A stretch of 64,000 nucleotides of DNA from Crenothrix sp043729335 (GTDB lineage Bacteria; Pseudomonadota; Gammaproteobacteria; Methylococcales; Methylomonadaceae), in assembly GCF_043729335.1 (NCBI RefSeq), contig NZ_JAYTLQ010000026.1, positions 130,772-194,771 on the forward strand. The letters are read 5' to 3'. The stretch's first letter is position 1. Every line of letters starts with the position of its first letter. Shown here one piece after another: positions 43,994 to 52,932 of this stretch. The notes beneath the pieces are model-generated. The model was not told where the DNA came from. It worked only from the letters and a program-made list of their open reading frames with translations, and made no database searches. The translations under genes were made by a program, and so were the position numbers.

Positions 43994-46595
43994 ATGACAA
44001 TGGTTTCTAATCCAAGCACCAAGCACCAAGCACCAAGCACCAAGCACCAAGCACCAAGCACCAAGCACCAAGCACCAAGCACCAAGCACCAAGCACTCAC
44101 GCAAGCTGATATTTTATTTCTCGCTAACGTTATTGACTACGCTGGGGTTTAGCCATCAGGCAAATGCGGCGTTGACAGATGGCTTGGTGGCGTATTATCC
44201 GTTTAATGGTAATGCCAATGACGAAAGTGGTAATGGCAATAATGGCATGGTAACTGGAGCTCAAATAACCAACGACAGAAATGGAAATTCAAATACCGCT
44301 TACCATTTTAATGGTTCGGGTAATAAAATAACGGTTCAAGACACAACCAAGCTAAATTTTGGAACCAGCGTATTTTCTATCGGTGTTTGGGTGAAATCGA
44401 CTCAACAAGGCATTGGGAAAAGAATAGTCACTAAAAGAGGTGGAACTAATTCGGGTAATTGGTATTCTTTAGCGATTAATAATAACAAAGCATGGTTTGA
44501 AATTTACGCACAGGGCGATCTATACTCAACTAAAGCGATAAATGACGGTAATTGGCATTTTATAGCGGTCACCAGAGACGCATCTACTAAAAAATATTCC
44601 ATGTATATTGATGGGGTTTTTGATACAACAATACAGGACACAGGTTTAAATCTCAATACGACTGCAAATACACCGCTAGAAATTGGAGTTTGGTGGAATG
44701 AGTCTTACGACTCAGGTACGTTTAATGGTGTAATCGACGAACTCCGCATCTACAACCGCGCCCTAACCGCTGCCGAAGTCAGCGCACTTTATCAACAAGG
44801 CACAACGCCAACCATTACCAGCATCACCCCCACCAAAACCGTGATTGGCAAACCGACCACTTTTGAAGTGCGCGGACAAAACTTAAACGCCAACATGGGC
44901 TTTACGGTCGGCGATTGTGCCTATTCCAATGTCGCACTCGCAGGTGGCACACCGCAGTTACAACGCTTTGTCTGTACCCAATTTGGCGCGGCGGGAACAA
45001 AGCAAGGTTTAATCGCAACCAAACCCGGCGGTACAAAACTGCATGGCTTCAAGGTGTCAGCACTGCTTATTCCTCCTAGCACCACGCCAATGGCAACCCT
45101 CACAGGGCGCGTCAGAATTGGTTCTTCGATCGGTAGCAATGTAGTTTTATCCCGCAGCGATACCGTCAATGCCTGTTTAACGGATGCGCTGGGACAGTTT
45201 AGCTGCCCTGTTCCCGCAGGTTGGACAGGAACGCTCGTGCCACAAGCCAAAGGGGTGGGATTTTCCCCCGCGTTGATTTATGTTAAAAATGCGCAAGGTA
45301 AAAAAGTCTTGAATGATGCGCTGACAAAATTTGCCTTTAACGGCACACCGTTAGACAGTTTCCCCGCCAATGGGTTGATGGCTTCGGATTGGCAAAAATT
45401 GCCCACCGATAATACGAAATGGATTATCAGTACCGCGAATGGTGAAAAAAATGATTTACGGAGTTATGAAGGACGGTTTAGTTTTCGCTCCGCGCCGATT
45501 GCTGCCAATCAAATCAGCGCGATTCAAACCACTGTTAAGGTAACGCAAGCGGCCGCTGTCGTTTTTGCTCGTCGTGTTTCCAGCAATGCTGGGCATGGCG
45601 TGTTAAGTTTTTACATTGATGCGACTAAAAAAGCGTCATGGTCTGGCGAAAAAGCTTGGCAAACCGTACGATTCCCGCTTACCGCAGGAATGCATACGTT
45701 GCGCTGGGAGTATAAAAAAGATGCGGGTGCGGCGAAAGGTGCAGATGCGGCGTGGATTGATGAGGTGAGTTATCCGGCTTCGGTGCGAACTAGAGTCATT
45801 GGAACAACGGCGAAAGCCACTTGTGTAGGGGTAACGCAAGGGACGCTAATTTTGATGACTATTAAAAATCCCACTTGTGAGCAGGTAAGGGCTTATTTGG
45901 CTTGGTCAAAAGTCTTTCGGATGATAAATCTTAGCGAAGCTGATACTTTCGTTAATGCCATTAATGGCATTGAAGTCGCTAATGAAGCAACGCAAAACTA
46001 TATTGAAATAGGCGGTAAAATTCTTGATTACACGAAATTTGCTTATGTTTATGCAACAAAATCTGTAGACGCAGTGGCGGAAGAGGCGGCTGGAATAATT
46101 ATCTCCGAAACGACAGGAGTAGCTTGTGAATTAACGAATAGTCCCGTTACTAAAGAAAGGTGTGATTTTGCGGGTCAAGCCATTAGTTCAGCGGTGACAT
46201 ATGGTATTGCAGCGGCGGCTGGTACAACAGCAGTGGTATTGACTCCTGCTGAAAGTGTTGCAATTGGTGGAATTTATATTGCCAAAAAAAGTTTTTCACT
46301 GGGTAGTAATCTTGCAGCCGCGTGGGATGCTGGTGCTGCGACTGAAGCAATAAATACCATTAACATCTCTGATTTATTTTTGGATGAATACTACAAAAAC
46401 GGGATGAATTTAACGACTATGCGTAAAAATTATGGCGTTACGAGTACCAGTTTAGGCATGTTAGTTGATGCTTTGGCAAACAAAAAAGGCTATAAAAATT
46501 CGTGGTATGGTACTGAATATATCAATGCAGATGTGGTTGGAATTATTAATCGAGTTATAGCAAAAAATAAAGCGTTGCAACTGTTGCAACCTTAA
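43994..46595 (+). CDS. Secreted LamG-domain surface protein; start out of frame because of a 7-bp repeat tract
   Basis: The ATG at 43994, behind aaggaactt, opens MTMVSN and then runs through twelve CCAAGCA repeats in the wrong frame, stopping at 44152. The long frame that follows encodes the signal peptide RKLIFYFSLTLLTTLGFS, ending QANA, then LamG (LVAYYPFNGNANDESGNGNNG, through VIDELRIYNRALTAAEV) and an IPT/TIG-like segment (ITSITPTKTVIGKP). A second concanavalin-like block and a hydrophobic C-terminal domain follow. With two repeats the start would read MTMVSNPSTKHSRK straight into the signal peptide, so this ATG is probably native. Repeat numbers of 2, 5, 8, 11 or 14 restore frame; the current 12 does not. 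A TTG at 44133 would give 820 residues but removes most of the signal peptide. Confidence 0.75.
44012..44095 (+). repeat. Tandem repeat, 12 perfect copies of a 7-bp unit
   Basis: The unit CCAAGCA is repeated twelve times without error (84 bp). Because 7 is not a multiple of 3, each gained or lost copy shifts the reading frame. All three frames read as permutations of PSTKHQA and none contains a stop, so repeat number alone decides expression. This is the classic form of a slipped-strand contingency locus. Confidence 0.93.
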
Positions 46596-46659
46596 GCTAA
46601 ACCAATGAGTGCCAGTCATTAAAGGACTGGCATTCATGAAGGAAATGTGTAATCCGTAA

Positions 46660-46953
46660 GCATTACCACTGTTTAGAAAAACCTTCCAAACCCAGACGCT
46701 GGAATCTGCTGCTTTTGCTGCCAGCGGTACGGCGTTATCGTGGATGGGCAATGTTGATGCAACCAAAACCCTGTTAAATTGGGCACGCCAAGCGCCAGAT
46801 GATGCCGCAGAACAAGCCCAACAATGGATTGGTAGCGCCGCTGGGCGTGATCCTGATTCATCCCTGTTTCTAAAACAAGCGTTGGCGCAAAATAACACCT
46901 TCCAAAGTGCCGAAGTTAAAAAAGGCATTTTGCTGGTGATGAGTGAGCGTTAA
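46660..46953 (+). pseudogene. Orphan C-terminal gene fragment, helical-repeat-like
   Basis: The frame is open from a stop at 46657 but has no start codon until ATG 46744. Upstream codons still read as coherent protein (PLFRKTFQTQTLESAAFAA, then SGTALSWMGN). The helix-rich NVDATKTLLNWARQAPDDAA and AEQAQQWIGSAAGRD look like the end of a HEAT- or secretion-related protein. It is probably the tail of a gene whose front was lost when this accessory patch was rearranged. Confidence 0.4.
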
Positions 46954-47018
46954 TATAAAATAGTGGCTAGCCACGACAGCTACGACTTAGAAGTAGTTTT
47001 TGTGTACAATTGGCGGCT

Positions 47019-47201
47019 ATGAAAAGATTAGAATTATTACAGTATTTAATGCGCAATGGTGCGGTGATATTACGGGAAGGTAGTCGTCACACTATTGTTG
47101 AATGCCGTGGACTCAAAACACAAGTGCCTAGACACCGTGAGATTGTCGATGAATTGGCTCGGAAGATTTGCAAAGATTTAGGATTACCTTTTGTGAGATA
47201 A
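47019..47201 (+). CDS. hicA: HicA-type mRNA interferase toxin
   Basis: The ATG at 47019 gives 60 residues: MKRLELLQYLMRNGAVIL, then EGSRHTIVECRG with the catalytic His, and VPRHREIVDELARKICKDLG. This is the double-stranded-RNA-binding-domain fold of HicA. The gene is intact and lies 3 bp upstream of hicB. Confidence 0.92.
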   Translation: MKRLELLQYLMRNGAVILREGSRHTIVECRGLKTQVPRHREIVDELARKICKDLGLPFVR

Positions 47202-47204
47202 ATA

Positions 47205-47408
47205 ATGAAATATCGTGCGATGCTAAAACAAGTAGATGGATGGTGGATAGGTTGGCTTATTGATTTACCTGGTGTTAATGCTCAAGAAAAAAGTAAGGAG
47301 GCGTGTTTGCAATCCTTACAAATTGGTGCCCAGGATATGTTGTCAACACCGGTTACTTTTGAAGAAAACACCATAATGGCAATTATCGAAATCCCCGAGG
47401 CTGCATAA
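47205..47408 (+). CDS. hicB: HicB-type antitoxin (short form)
   Basis: The 67-residue protein has the partially degraded RNase-H-like fold of HicB: MKYRAMLKQVDGWWIGWLID, LPGVNAQEKSKEACLQSLQ. It lacks the C-terminal DNA-binding domain of longer HicBs, so autoregulation would have to be by another route. It is translationally linked to hicA. Confidence 0.88.
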   Translation: MKYRAMLKQVDGWWIGWLIDLPGVNAQEKSKEACLQSLQIGAQDMLSTPVTFEENTIMAIIEIPEAA

Positions 47409-47734
47409 CCCGTAAGATGATGAGTTACACGTTGCCAAACACTGTTTGGCAACGTGGTTTTACCACTTTACTGAACAGGCCGTGATGGGCTGATTGGAAT
47501 AAATCATCATTTACTCCAAAATTGAATGCATCTATTTTGGGAGAAAATTGTGTTAAATCTAACATTACATCACGTTACAAAGCACTGTTTAGTAATGGAG
47601 TTTTAATGCCCAAATTAAAGAAGATATTTTGGCGGTTATGAAATGATCACCCTAAACAAAAAAAAGGGCAGCATATAAAAAATGCTGCCCTTTTTTGATA
47701 TAAAGCGAGACGTAAGCCTCGCGCAAATATAATC
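47409..47734. other. Spacer after hicAB with hairpin; no gene
   Basis: A perfect 13-bp inverted repeat, cacgttgccaaac and gtttggcaacgtg with a 3-nt loop (47428-47456), ends in gtttt and is the probable terminator of hicAB. The rest is AT-rich and has no credible frame, except for short remnants around 47600-47645 that end in tga. Confidence 0.5.
47661..47695. terminator. Strong terminator downstream of rpsI
   Basis: The arms aaaaagggcagcat and atgctgcccttttt pair perfectly around a 7-nt loop. The minus-strand T-run follows the rpsI transcript, 40 bp past its stop; it would also stop plus-strand readthrough. Confidence 0.92.
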
Positions 47735-48127
47735 TTAACGTTTTGAGTACTGAGGACGCTTTCTGGCTTTATGAAGACCAATTTTCTTGCGTTCTACAAT
47801 ACGCGAATCACGGGTAACAAAGCCCGCTTTTCTAAGTACTGGGCGTAGTGTTTCGTCGTATACCATCAGAGCACGGGTAAGACCGTGGCGAATGGCACCG
47901 GCTTGGCCAGAGGGGCCGCCGCCTTTAACAATCACGTTGATGTCGAACTTGCCTTCCATCTCAACGGATTGCAGTGGCTGGCAAGAAACCATCTGGTCAG
48001 TTTTGCGACCAAAATATTCCTCAAGAGTCTTCGAGTTAACGGTGATTTTTCCGGTTCCTGTTGTTGCATAAACACGTGCTATTGCACATTTACGACGACC
48101 GGTTCCATAATATTGAGTTGCTGCCAT
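47735..48127 (-). CDS. rpsI: 30S ribosomal protein S9
   Basis: The 130-residue S9 has the N-terminal QYYGTGRRKCAIARVY, the FDINVIVKGGGPSGQAGAIRHG core, and the conserved C-terminal RKKIGLHKARKRPQYSKR that reaches the ribosomal P site. It lies 14 bp after rplM, the universal order. Confidence 0.99.
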   Translation of the reverse strand: MAATQYYGTGRRKCAIARVYATTGTGKITVNSKTLEEYFGRKTDQMVSCQPLQSVEMEGKFDINVIVKGGGPSGQAGAIRHGLTRALMVYDETLRPVLRKAGFVTRDSRIVERKKIGLHKARKRPQYSKR

Positions 48128-48141
48128 TAGAGTCTACTCGC

Positions 48142-48570
48142 TTATAATTCTAAAACTTTTGGCTGTTGAGCCTGATGATCATGTTCAGGGCCTGCATACA
48201 CTTTCAATTTCTTGAACATGGCACGTCCTAATGGATTGTTTGGCAACATCCCTTTAATCGCTGTAGTAATAATACGATCAGGAAACGTTTTTCTTAATTT
48301 ACCCAGGCTTACGGTTTTTAAATTACCGATGTAGCCAGTGTGATGTTGATAAAGTTTATTTTTTTCTTTATTGCCGGTAACGCCAATTTTTTCGGCATTG
48401 ACGACAATAATGTAATCACCGGTATCAACATGCGGTGTATATTCTGGTTTATGTTTGCCGCGAAGACGAAGTGCAATCTCAGAAGCAAGACGACCTAATG
48501 TCTTTCCCTCTGCATCGACTACGTACCAATCGCGCTTAACTTCTTCTGGTTTTGCACTAAATGTTTTCAT
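48142..48570 (-). CDS. rplM: 50S ribosomal protein L13
   Basis: The 142-residue L13 begins MKTFSAKPEEVKRDWYVVDA and has LGRLASEIALRLRGKHKPEY and GMLPNNPLGRAMFKKLKVYAG. Length and all signatures are normal. It is first gene of the rplM-rpsI operon. Confidence 0.99.
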   Translation of the reverse strand: MKTFSAKPEEVKRDWYVVDAEGKTLGRLASEIALRLRGKHKPEYTPHVDTGDYIIVVNAEKIGVTGNKEKNKLYQHHTGYIGNLKTVSLGKLRKTFPDRIITTAIKGMLPNNPLGRAMFKKLKVYAGPEHDHQAQQPKVLEL

Positions 48571-48685
48571 TCGTTACTTACGTCTTGCTATTAAAGGCTA
48601 AATAAATGACCGCCAATCATACTAAATATTGCCCGGTTTTTCAATTTTTATTATAGAGAATCGCAAATAAGTCGCAGTAATTATG

Positions 48686-50047
48686 TTAAACCTTGATATT
48701 TAGCGAGTGTAATTTGCGATAAAGATGGGTACGCTCCATGCCTACGGCTGCGGATAATTTTGCAACACTGCCCCCGGTTTTTTCAAAATGATATTCCAGA
48801 TAGGCTTTTTCAAAATGATCCCTGGCTTCTTTTAAAGGCAGATTAAAAAAGTCGGGTACGGATGACGATGACATGACATCGCTGGCCACGGTGCCCAAAG
48901 CCGCCTTAACTTCTGCTAATTCAATATCTTCACCCACACCCAGGATCATCAGGCGTTGCACCAGATTTTTTAATTCCCGTACATTGCCGCGCCAACTGTA
49001 GTTGCGTAAAAAATTTTGTGCCGCCATCGAAAAACGTCGGAAAGCTAATTTTTCGTGGTTGACAAAATAATCGACATAAAAATTGAGCAATCCCGGCACG
49101 TCTTCGCTGTGTTCCCGCAGTGGCGGAATGTCGATAATGACTTCGTTAAGCAGGTAAAACAAGTCTTGCCGAAAACGCCGTAAGCGCATTTCTTCTTCCA
49201 GGGAAATGCGTGTCGAGGTAATTATTCTGACATCGACCCGTACGGCTTCACTGCCCCCCACGCGTAAAAAAGTGTTGGATTCCAGGGCACTTAACAGGCG
49301 TGATTGGGTTTCTTTGTCCATATCGCCTATTTCACCCAGAAATAAGGTGCCTTTATGCGCCCGTTCCAATAGACCGATATGGATTCTACCGTTATCCTCT
49401 TTACCAAAAAATTCTACCGCTGAATTTTCGGGGGAAATACTGCCCACGGCGACATCAATAAAGGGACCATCACGGTGAGGGCTGTTGTTATGCAAATAAC
49501 GGGCGTACATTTCTTTGCCGACCCCTGCTTCACCGGTAAACAGGATACGTGCATCGTGTTGCGCCAGACGCTTGAGATGGTCTTTGATTCTGGCAACAGC
49601 GGCGCTTTTGCCAATGGGCTCAATATCGACGATTAGTTGTTGTTTAAGACCAGCATTTTCTATTTGCAGATTGCTGGCTTCAAGGGCTCTTTCGATAATG
49701 AGCAGTAGTTTCGCCAGCGACAGCGGCTTTTCAAGAAAATCATAAGCGCCAAGTCGTGTGGCTTCCACAGCGGTTTCTACCGAACCGTGGCCAGACATCA
49801 TGACTACAGGGCAAAGCAGGGCATCTTCAGCGACCCACTCTTTCAGTAACGTAATGCCATCGGTATCGGGCATCCAGATGTCTAGCAGAATTAAATGCGG
49901 AATTTTAGATTCTTTTAATTCGTGTGCCACTCTGGCATTTTCTGCGGCATAAACCTGATAGCCTTCATCTTCAAGGATTTCGCAGACCAGGCTGCGAATG
50001 TCGGGTTCATCATCAACAACTAAGATACGGGGTTTTTGTGTGTTCAT
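48686..50047 (-). CDS. ntrX: NtrX-like response regulator with a degenerate AAA+ domain
   Basis: The 453-residue protein has a receiver domain with phospho-acceptor Asp56 (ILLDIWMPDTDG), an AAA+ domain, and a Fis-type HTH at the C-terminus (VAKLSAAVGMERTHLYRKL). Walker A is TGEAGVGKE (171-179). The sigma54-contacting GAFTGA loop is missing: the stretch EDNGRIHIG (217-225) replaces it. Walker B reads LFLGEIGD, with Gly238 where Asp is expected. So it is unlikely to drive sigma54 promoters in the usual way. It overlaps ntrY by 4 bp. Confidence 0.9.
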   Translation of the reverse strand: MNTQKPRILVVDDEPDIRSLVCEILEDEGYQVYAAENARVAHELKESKIPHLILLDIWMPDTDGITLLKEWVAEDALLCPVVMMSGHGSVETAVEATRLGAYDFLEKPLSLAKLLLIIERALEASNLQIENAGLKQQLIVDIEPIGKSAAVARIKDHLKRLAQHDARILFTGEAGVGKEMYARYLHNNSPHRDGPFIDVAVGSISPENSAVEFFGKEDNGRIHIGLLERAHKGTLFLGEIGDMDKETQSRLLSALESNTFLRVGGSEAVRVDVRIITSTRISLEEEMRLRRFRQDLFYLLNEVIIDIPPLREHSEDVPGLLNFYVDYFVNHEKLAFRRFSMAAQNFLRNYSWRGNVRELKNLVQRLMILGVGEDIELAEVKAALGTVASDVMSSSSVPDFFNLPLKEARDHFEKAYLEYHFEKTGGSVAKLSAAVGMERTHLYRKLHSLNIKV

Positions 50048-52221
50048 GGTTTCTCAGATATTTCAAAGTTGCTTGCAGGGAGCTGTATGATAAAGCCGAC
50101 ACCAATGTGGCGTGTAGTATCGACCCATATTGCGCCGCCATGTTGTTCAATTATTTTTTTGACGATGGCGAGCCCTAAACCTGTGCCTTTGGCTTTGCTG
50201 GTCACATAAGGTTCAAAAATGGATTCCAGTTGTTCCTCATTAACGCCGTGGCCATCGTCATATAAGCCTATTTCTATAAAATCGGTATTATTTTGTTGCA
50301 CGCGATGGATGATAATGTCTATTTGACCGTTGCCATCTATCGCCTCCAGCGCATTTTTAATCAGATTATGAAGGACTTGCCGCATACTGATCGGATCGCC
50401 TTTGATGATCAGTAAGCCTGTTTGGTCATAATAGGTTTTAAATTTTACACTAGACGGCAAAGTATAGAGTGCTAATACTTCCTGTACCAACGTTGGCAGG
50501 TTAATATCAACCGTCTGTTTTTTAGACGGTTTGGCGTACTCGGAGAAATCATCCACCATTTCTTTCATGGCTTCAACTTGTTGGACTATGGTCGCGGTAG
50601 ATCGTTGCAAAATATCGGCATCCGCAGGATCTAATTTTGAGGCCAGCTTATGTTGCAAACGTTCGGCGGATAATTGTATCGGCGTTAATGGATTTTTGAT
50701 TTCGTGTGCTAATCGTCTTGCCACTTCACCCCAGGCAGCATTTTTTTGCGCCTGGATTAAATTGGTTACGTCATCAAACACCACCACCGCACCCACGCGT
50801 ATGCCCAGTTGAGAAAATAACGGCGTGCCACGGCAGAGCAGCTCTTGTCGACCATTGGGGCCTAAAAAAGCGATCCGGTGCTGCCAAATATCATCGGTTT
50901 GTACCAATAGGCGCTGAATGGATTTTAGGGGCTCGGCCAGTTCCGAATAAATTTCTGCCACTTCCAACAAGGTTTGGCCAATAAAATGGCTGACGTGGAC
51001 ATGGAAAATCCGGTAGGCGGCCTGATTGGCGGTACGGATTTTATATTCCACGTCGAAACTGATGACGCCAGCGGTTAAATTGGCCAGTATGGTTTCCAGG
51101 TAAGCGCGTTGGTTTTCAACGATAAATCCGGCTTGTTTGGTTTCATCGCGCGCCATGGCAATACGGTGCGTCATATCATTAAACGATTCTACCAAAAAGC
51201 CCAGGTCATCATGGGTCACCACTGGCAATTGCTGGTCGTAATGGCCTGATGCCACCGCCTGAGTACCTTTAACTAGCTCTTTAACCGGGGCAATAATGTT
51301 GCGGATGCTGATAAAAGCCACCCAAATCGCCGCCAGCATGCTCATCAGCAATACCAGCGACAAGGTCAGTGAAAAACTTAATTTGAGCGAGTCGCGTAGA
51401 AAATTCATTTCCTGATAGCGCACAAAGGCAAATTCGACCGAATCGGCTAAATCGGCAATGCGTGTGGGGACGGTAAAAAGTGCCTGTAAATAGTAAGGCT
51501 CTTGTGCCTTAATTGTCACCATGACACGGATCATCAATTCATTGTCATGGATAGGTGCCAAGGTGACAAACTCACCATTGCGGCGCAGTTGTAGCCAGGC
51601 GTGTTCATCAGGCAAGCTGGGTAAAAGATCGCCTGGATTGGTGCTGCTGGAAGCAATGATACGGCCTTGACGTGAAAACAGCGTCATTTCCGATGAGCCA
51701 GACTGATCCAGCAAGTTTTCCATTTCAAAAGAAGCCATGCTTTCGGAGGTTTCTTGCAATTTTTCAGCTAATTGCTGGGTTTGTCGTAAGTGCCAGCGCA
51801 TGCGCTGATCCAGAGAGGTTTGGCTCAATTCCAGCGCATCTTCCATCGCCCGGTCTATTTCCACGTTAAACCAGCTGTCAAAACCTTGATGTAAAAACTG
51901 CATGGAAAAATAGAATACGATAATAGCCGGTGCCAGTGCCAGTAATACGAATAGCGAAATCATGCGCGTTGTTAACCGCGATCCCGCCTCGCGTTTTTTT
52001 AGCTGTTTAGTCAGTGAGTAAATATTGGCGCAAACCAAGCCCAGCAAGATGACAGAGCCCAAAGCGTTAATGATCAGTAGCCAGGAATACATGGCGCTCA
52101 GTTGCGAGGATTCCTGAGTGGCCGAACTCATTAGTTGTAACGACGCCAAAATCAATCCAAACAAGATTAAGATGAACACGTTAACGGGCAATTTCATTTT
52201 GTTAGTGACCATGTGCTCCAT
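50044..52221 (-). CDS. ntrY: NtrY-like sensor histidine kinase
   Basis: The 725-residue membrane kinase has two N-terminal spans, a third near residues 85-108, a periplasmic loop, and another span near 285-310. A HAMP domain (IIAPVKELVKGTQAV), a PAS domain (TILANLTAGVISFD), HisKA (RRLAHEIKNPLTPIQLSAER, with the phospho-His), and HATPase_c (DDGHGVNEEQ, TGLGLAIVKKI) follow. It is paired with NtrX, probably for nitrogen or redox control. Three ATGs (52221, 52212, 52200) are possible starts, and the first overlaps the DUF4390 gene by 28 bp. Confidence 0.92.
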   Translation of the reverse strand: MEHMVTNKMKLPVNVFILILFGLILASLQLMSSATQESSQLSAMYSWLLIINALGSVILLGLVCANIYSLTKQLKKREAGSRLTTRMISLFVLLALAPAIIVFYFSMQFLHQGFDSWFNVEIDRAMEDALELSQTSLDQRMRWHLRQTQQLAEKLQETSESMASFEMENLLDQSGSSEMTLFSRQGRIIASSSTNPGDLLPSLPDEHAWLQLRRNGEFVTLAPIHDNELMIRVMVTIKAQEPYYLQALFTVPTRIADLADSVEFAFVRYQEMNFLRDSLKLSFSLTLSLVLLMSMLAAIWVAFISIRNIIAPVKELVKGTQAVASGHYDQQLPVVTHDDLGFLVESFNDMTHRIAMARDETKQAGFIVENQRAYLETILANLTAGVISFDVEYKIRTANQAAYRIFHVHVSHFIGQTLLEVAEIYSELAEPLKSIQRLLVQTDDIWQHRIAFLGPNGRQELLCRGTPLFSQLGIRVGAVVVFDDVTNLIQAQKNAAWGEVARRLAHEIKNPLTPIQLSAERLQHKLASKLDPADADILQRSTATIVQQVEAMKEMVDDFSEYAKPSKKQTVDINLPTLVQEVLALYTLPSSVKFKTYYDQTGLLIIKGDPISMRQVLHNLIKNALEAIDGNGQIDIIIHRVQQNNTDFIEIGLYDDGHGVNEEQLESIFEPYVTSKAKGTGLGLAIVKKIIEQHGGAIWVDTTRHIGVGFIIQLPASNFEISEKP

Positions 52222-52898
52222 TCACTGGAAAGATACCACTGCGGATTTAGGTAGGCCATTGTGCGTAACGGTAAGGGCAGGGCATTACGGTTGAACAACA
52301 CTCGCATTGCGGCACGGTATTGATTTTTTTTAAGATTGATAAAGCCGCTGGAAATAACCGGGAAGTCGCGGATATTTGACATTAAATCCAGGGCCGCGGA
52401 TAAAGTAGAAAAATTGTATACCTCGCCGCTGCTTTCATTTTTTACCCGATACATGTTCAGCAGGGCATGGTATTGCAAACGATAACGTATTTCCTTTTCG
52501 GCCAGCGTTCTGTTCCAAAGCAGGTCGTGTTGTTCCTGGACTTCAACCTGCACAATCCAGAATAAAGGCACACCATTTTGCAAGGCATTTAGGGCTTTTT
52601 TACTAAAGTAGTAATTGATTTCAGCAGAGAGCACATAGCTATTGTCCTGCAAGCTTAGGCTGGCTTGTTTGATGGTTGATACCTCATCGGCGGCGTGTAA
52701 TGATGCCGATAACAGCGATAAAACCAACGCTAAGAAACAACAAATCCATTGATGTAATAAGGTATTTTTTTCACGAAACCGACAAAAAACACGCAAAAAA
52801 CTCTTGGCGCAAGCAGCGAACCTGATGCATTCAGAGTGCTCAGCCTCTGCAAGGTGTACTTGATAATAGCTCACTTTGAACCCCATTAGCGCGGTCAT
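52194..52898 (-). CDS. DUF4390 family exported protein
   Basis: From the ATG at 52898 the product has 234 residues, but the signal peptide (WICCFLALVLSLLSASLHA) lies at residues 51-69. The first 34 residues look unlike a leader, and a TTG start at residue 35 would give a normal signal sequence, so the start is uncertain. The mature part (LSLQDNSYVLSAEINYYFS, then FFWIVQVEVQ-like LFWIVQVEVQEQ and LPLRTMAYLNPQWYLSSEW) is typical of DUF4390. The gene sits between rsmB and ntrYX, where the family is commonly found. Confidence 0.85.
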   Translation of the reverse strand: MTALMGFKVSYYQVHLAEAEHSECIRFAACAKSFLRVFCRFREKNTLLHQWICCFLALVLSLLSASLHAADEVSTIKQASLSLQDNSYVLSAEINYYFSKKALNALQNGVPLFWIVQVEVQEQHDLLWNRTLAEKEIRYRLQYHALLNMYRVKNESSGEVYNFSTLSAALDLMSNIRDFPVISSGFINLKKNQYRAAMRVLFNRNALPLPLRTMAYLNPQWYLSSEWSTWSLTK

Positions 52899-52932
52899 TT
52901 TTTTCGTGCTTTCCGTGGATAATAGCGTTCAG

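Noticed and set aside
43994..44152. A 52-codon small protein from ATG 43994
   Set aside because: Its repeat-derived sequence and short tail lack function; it is better explained as the OFF-phase product of the LamG gene.
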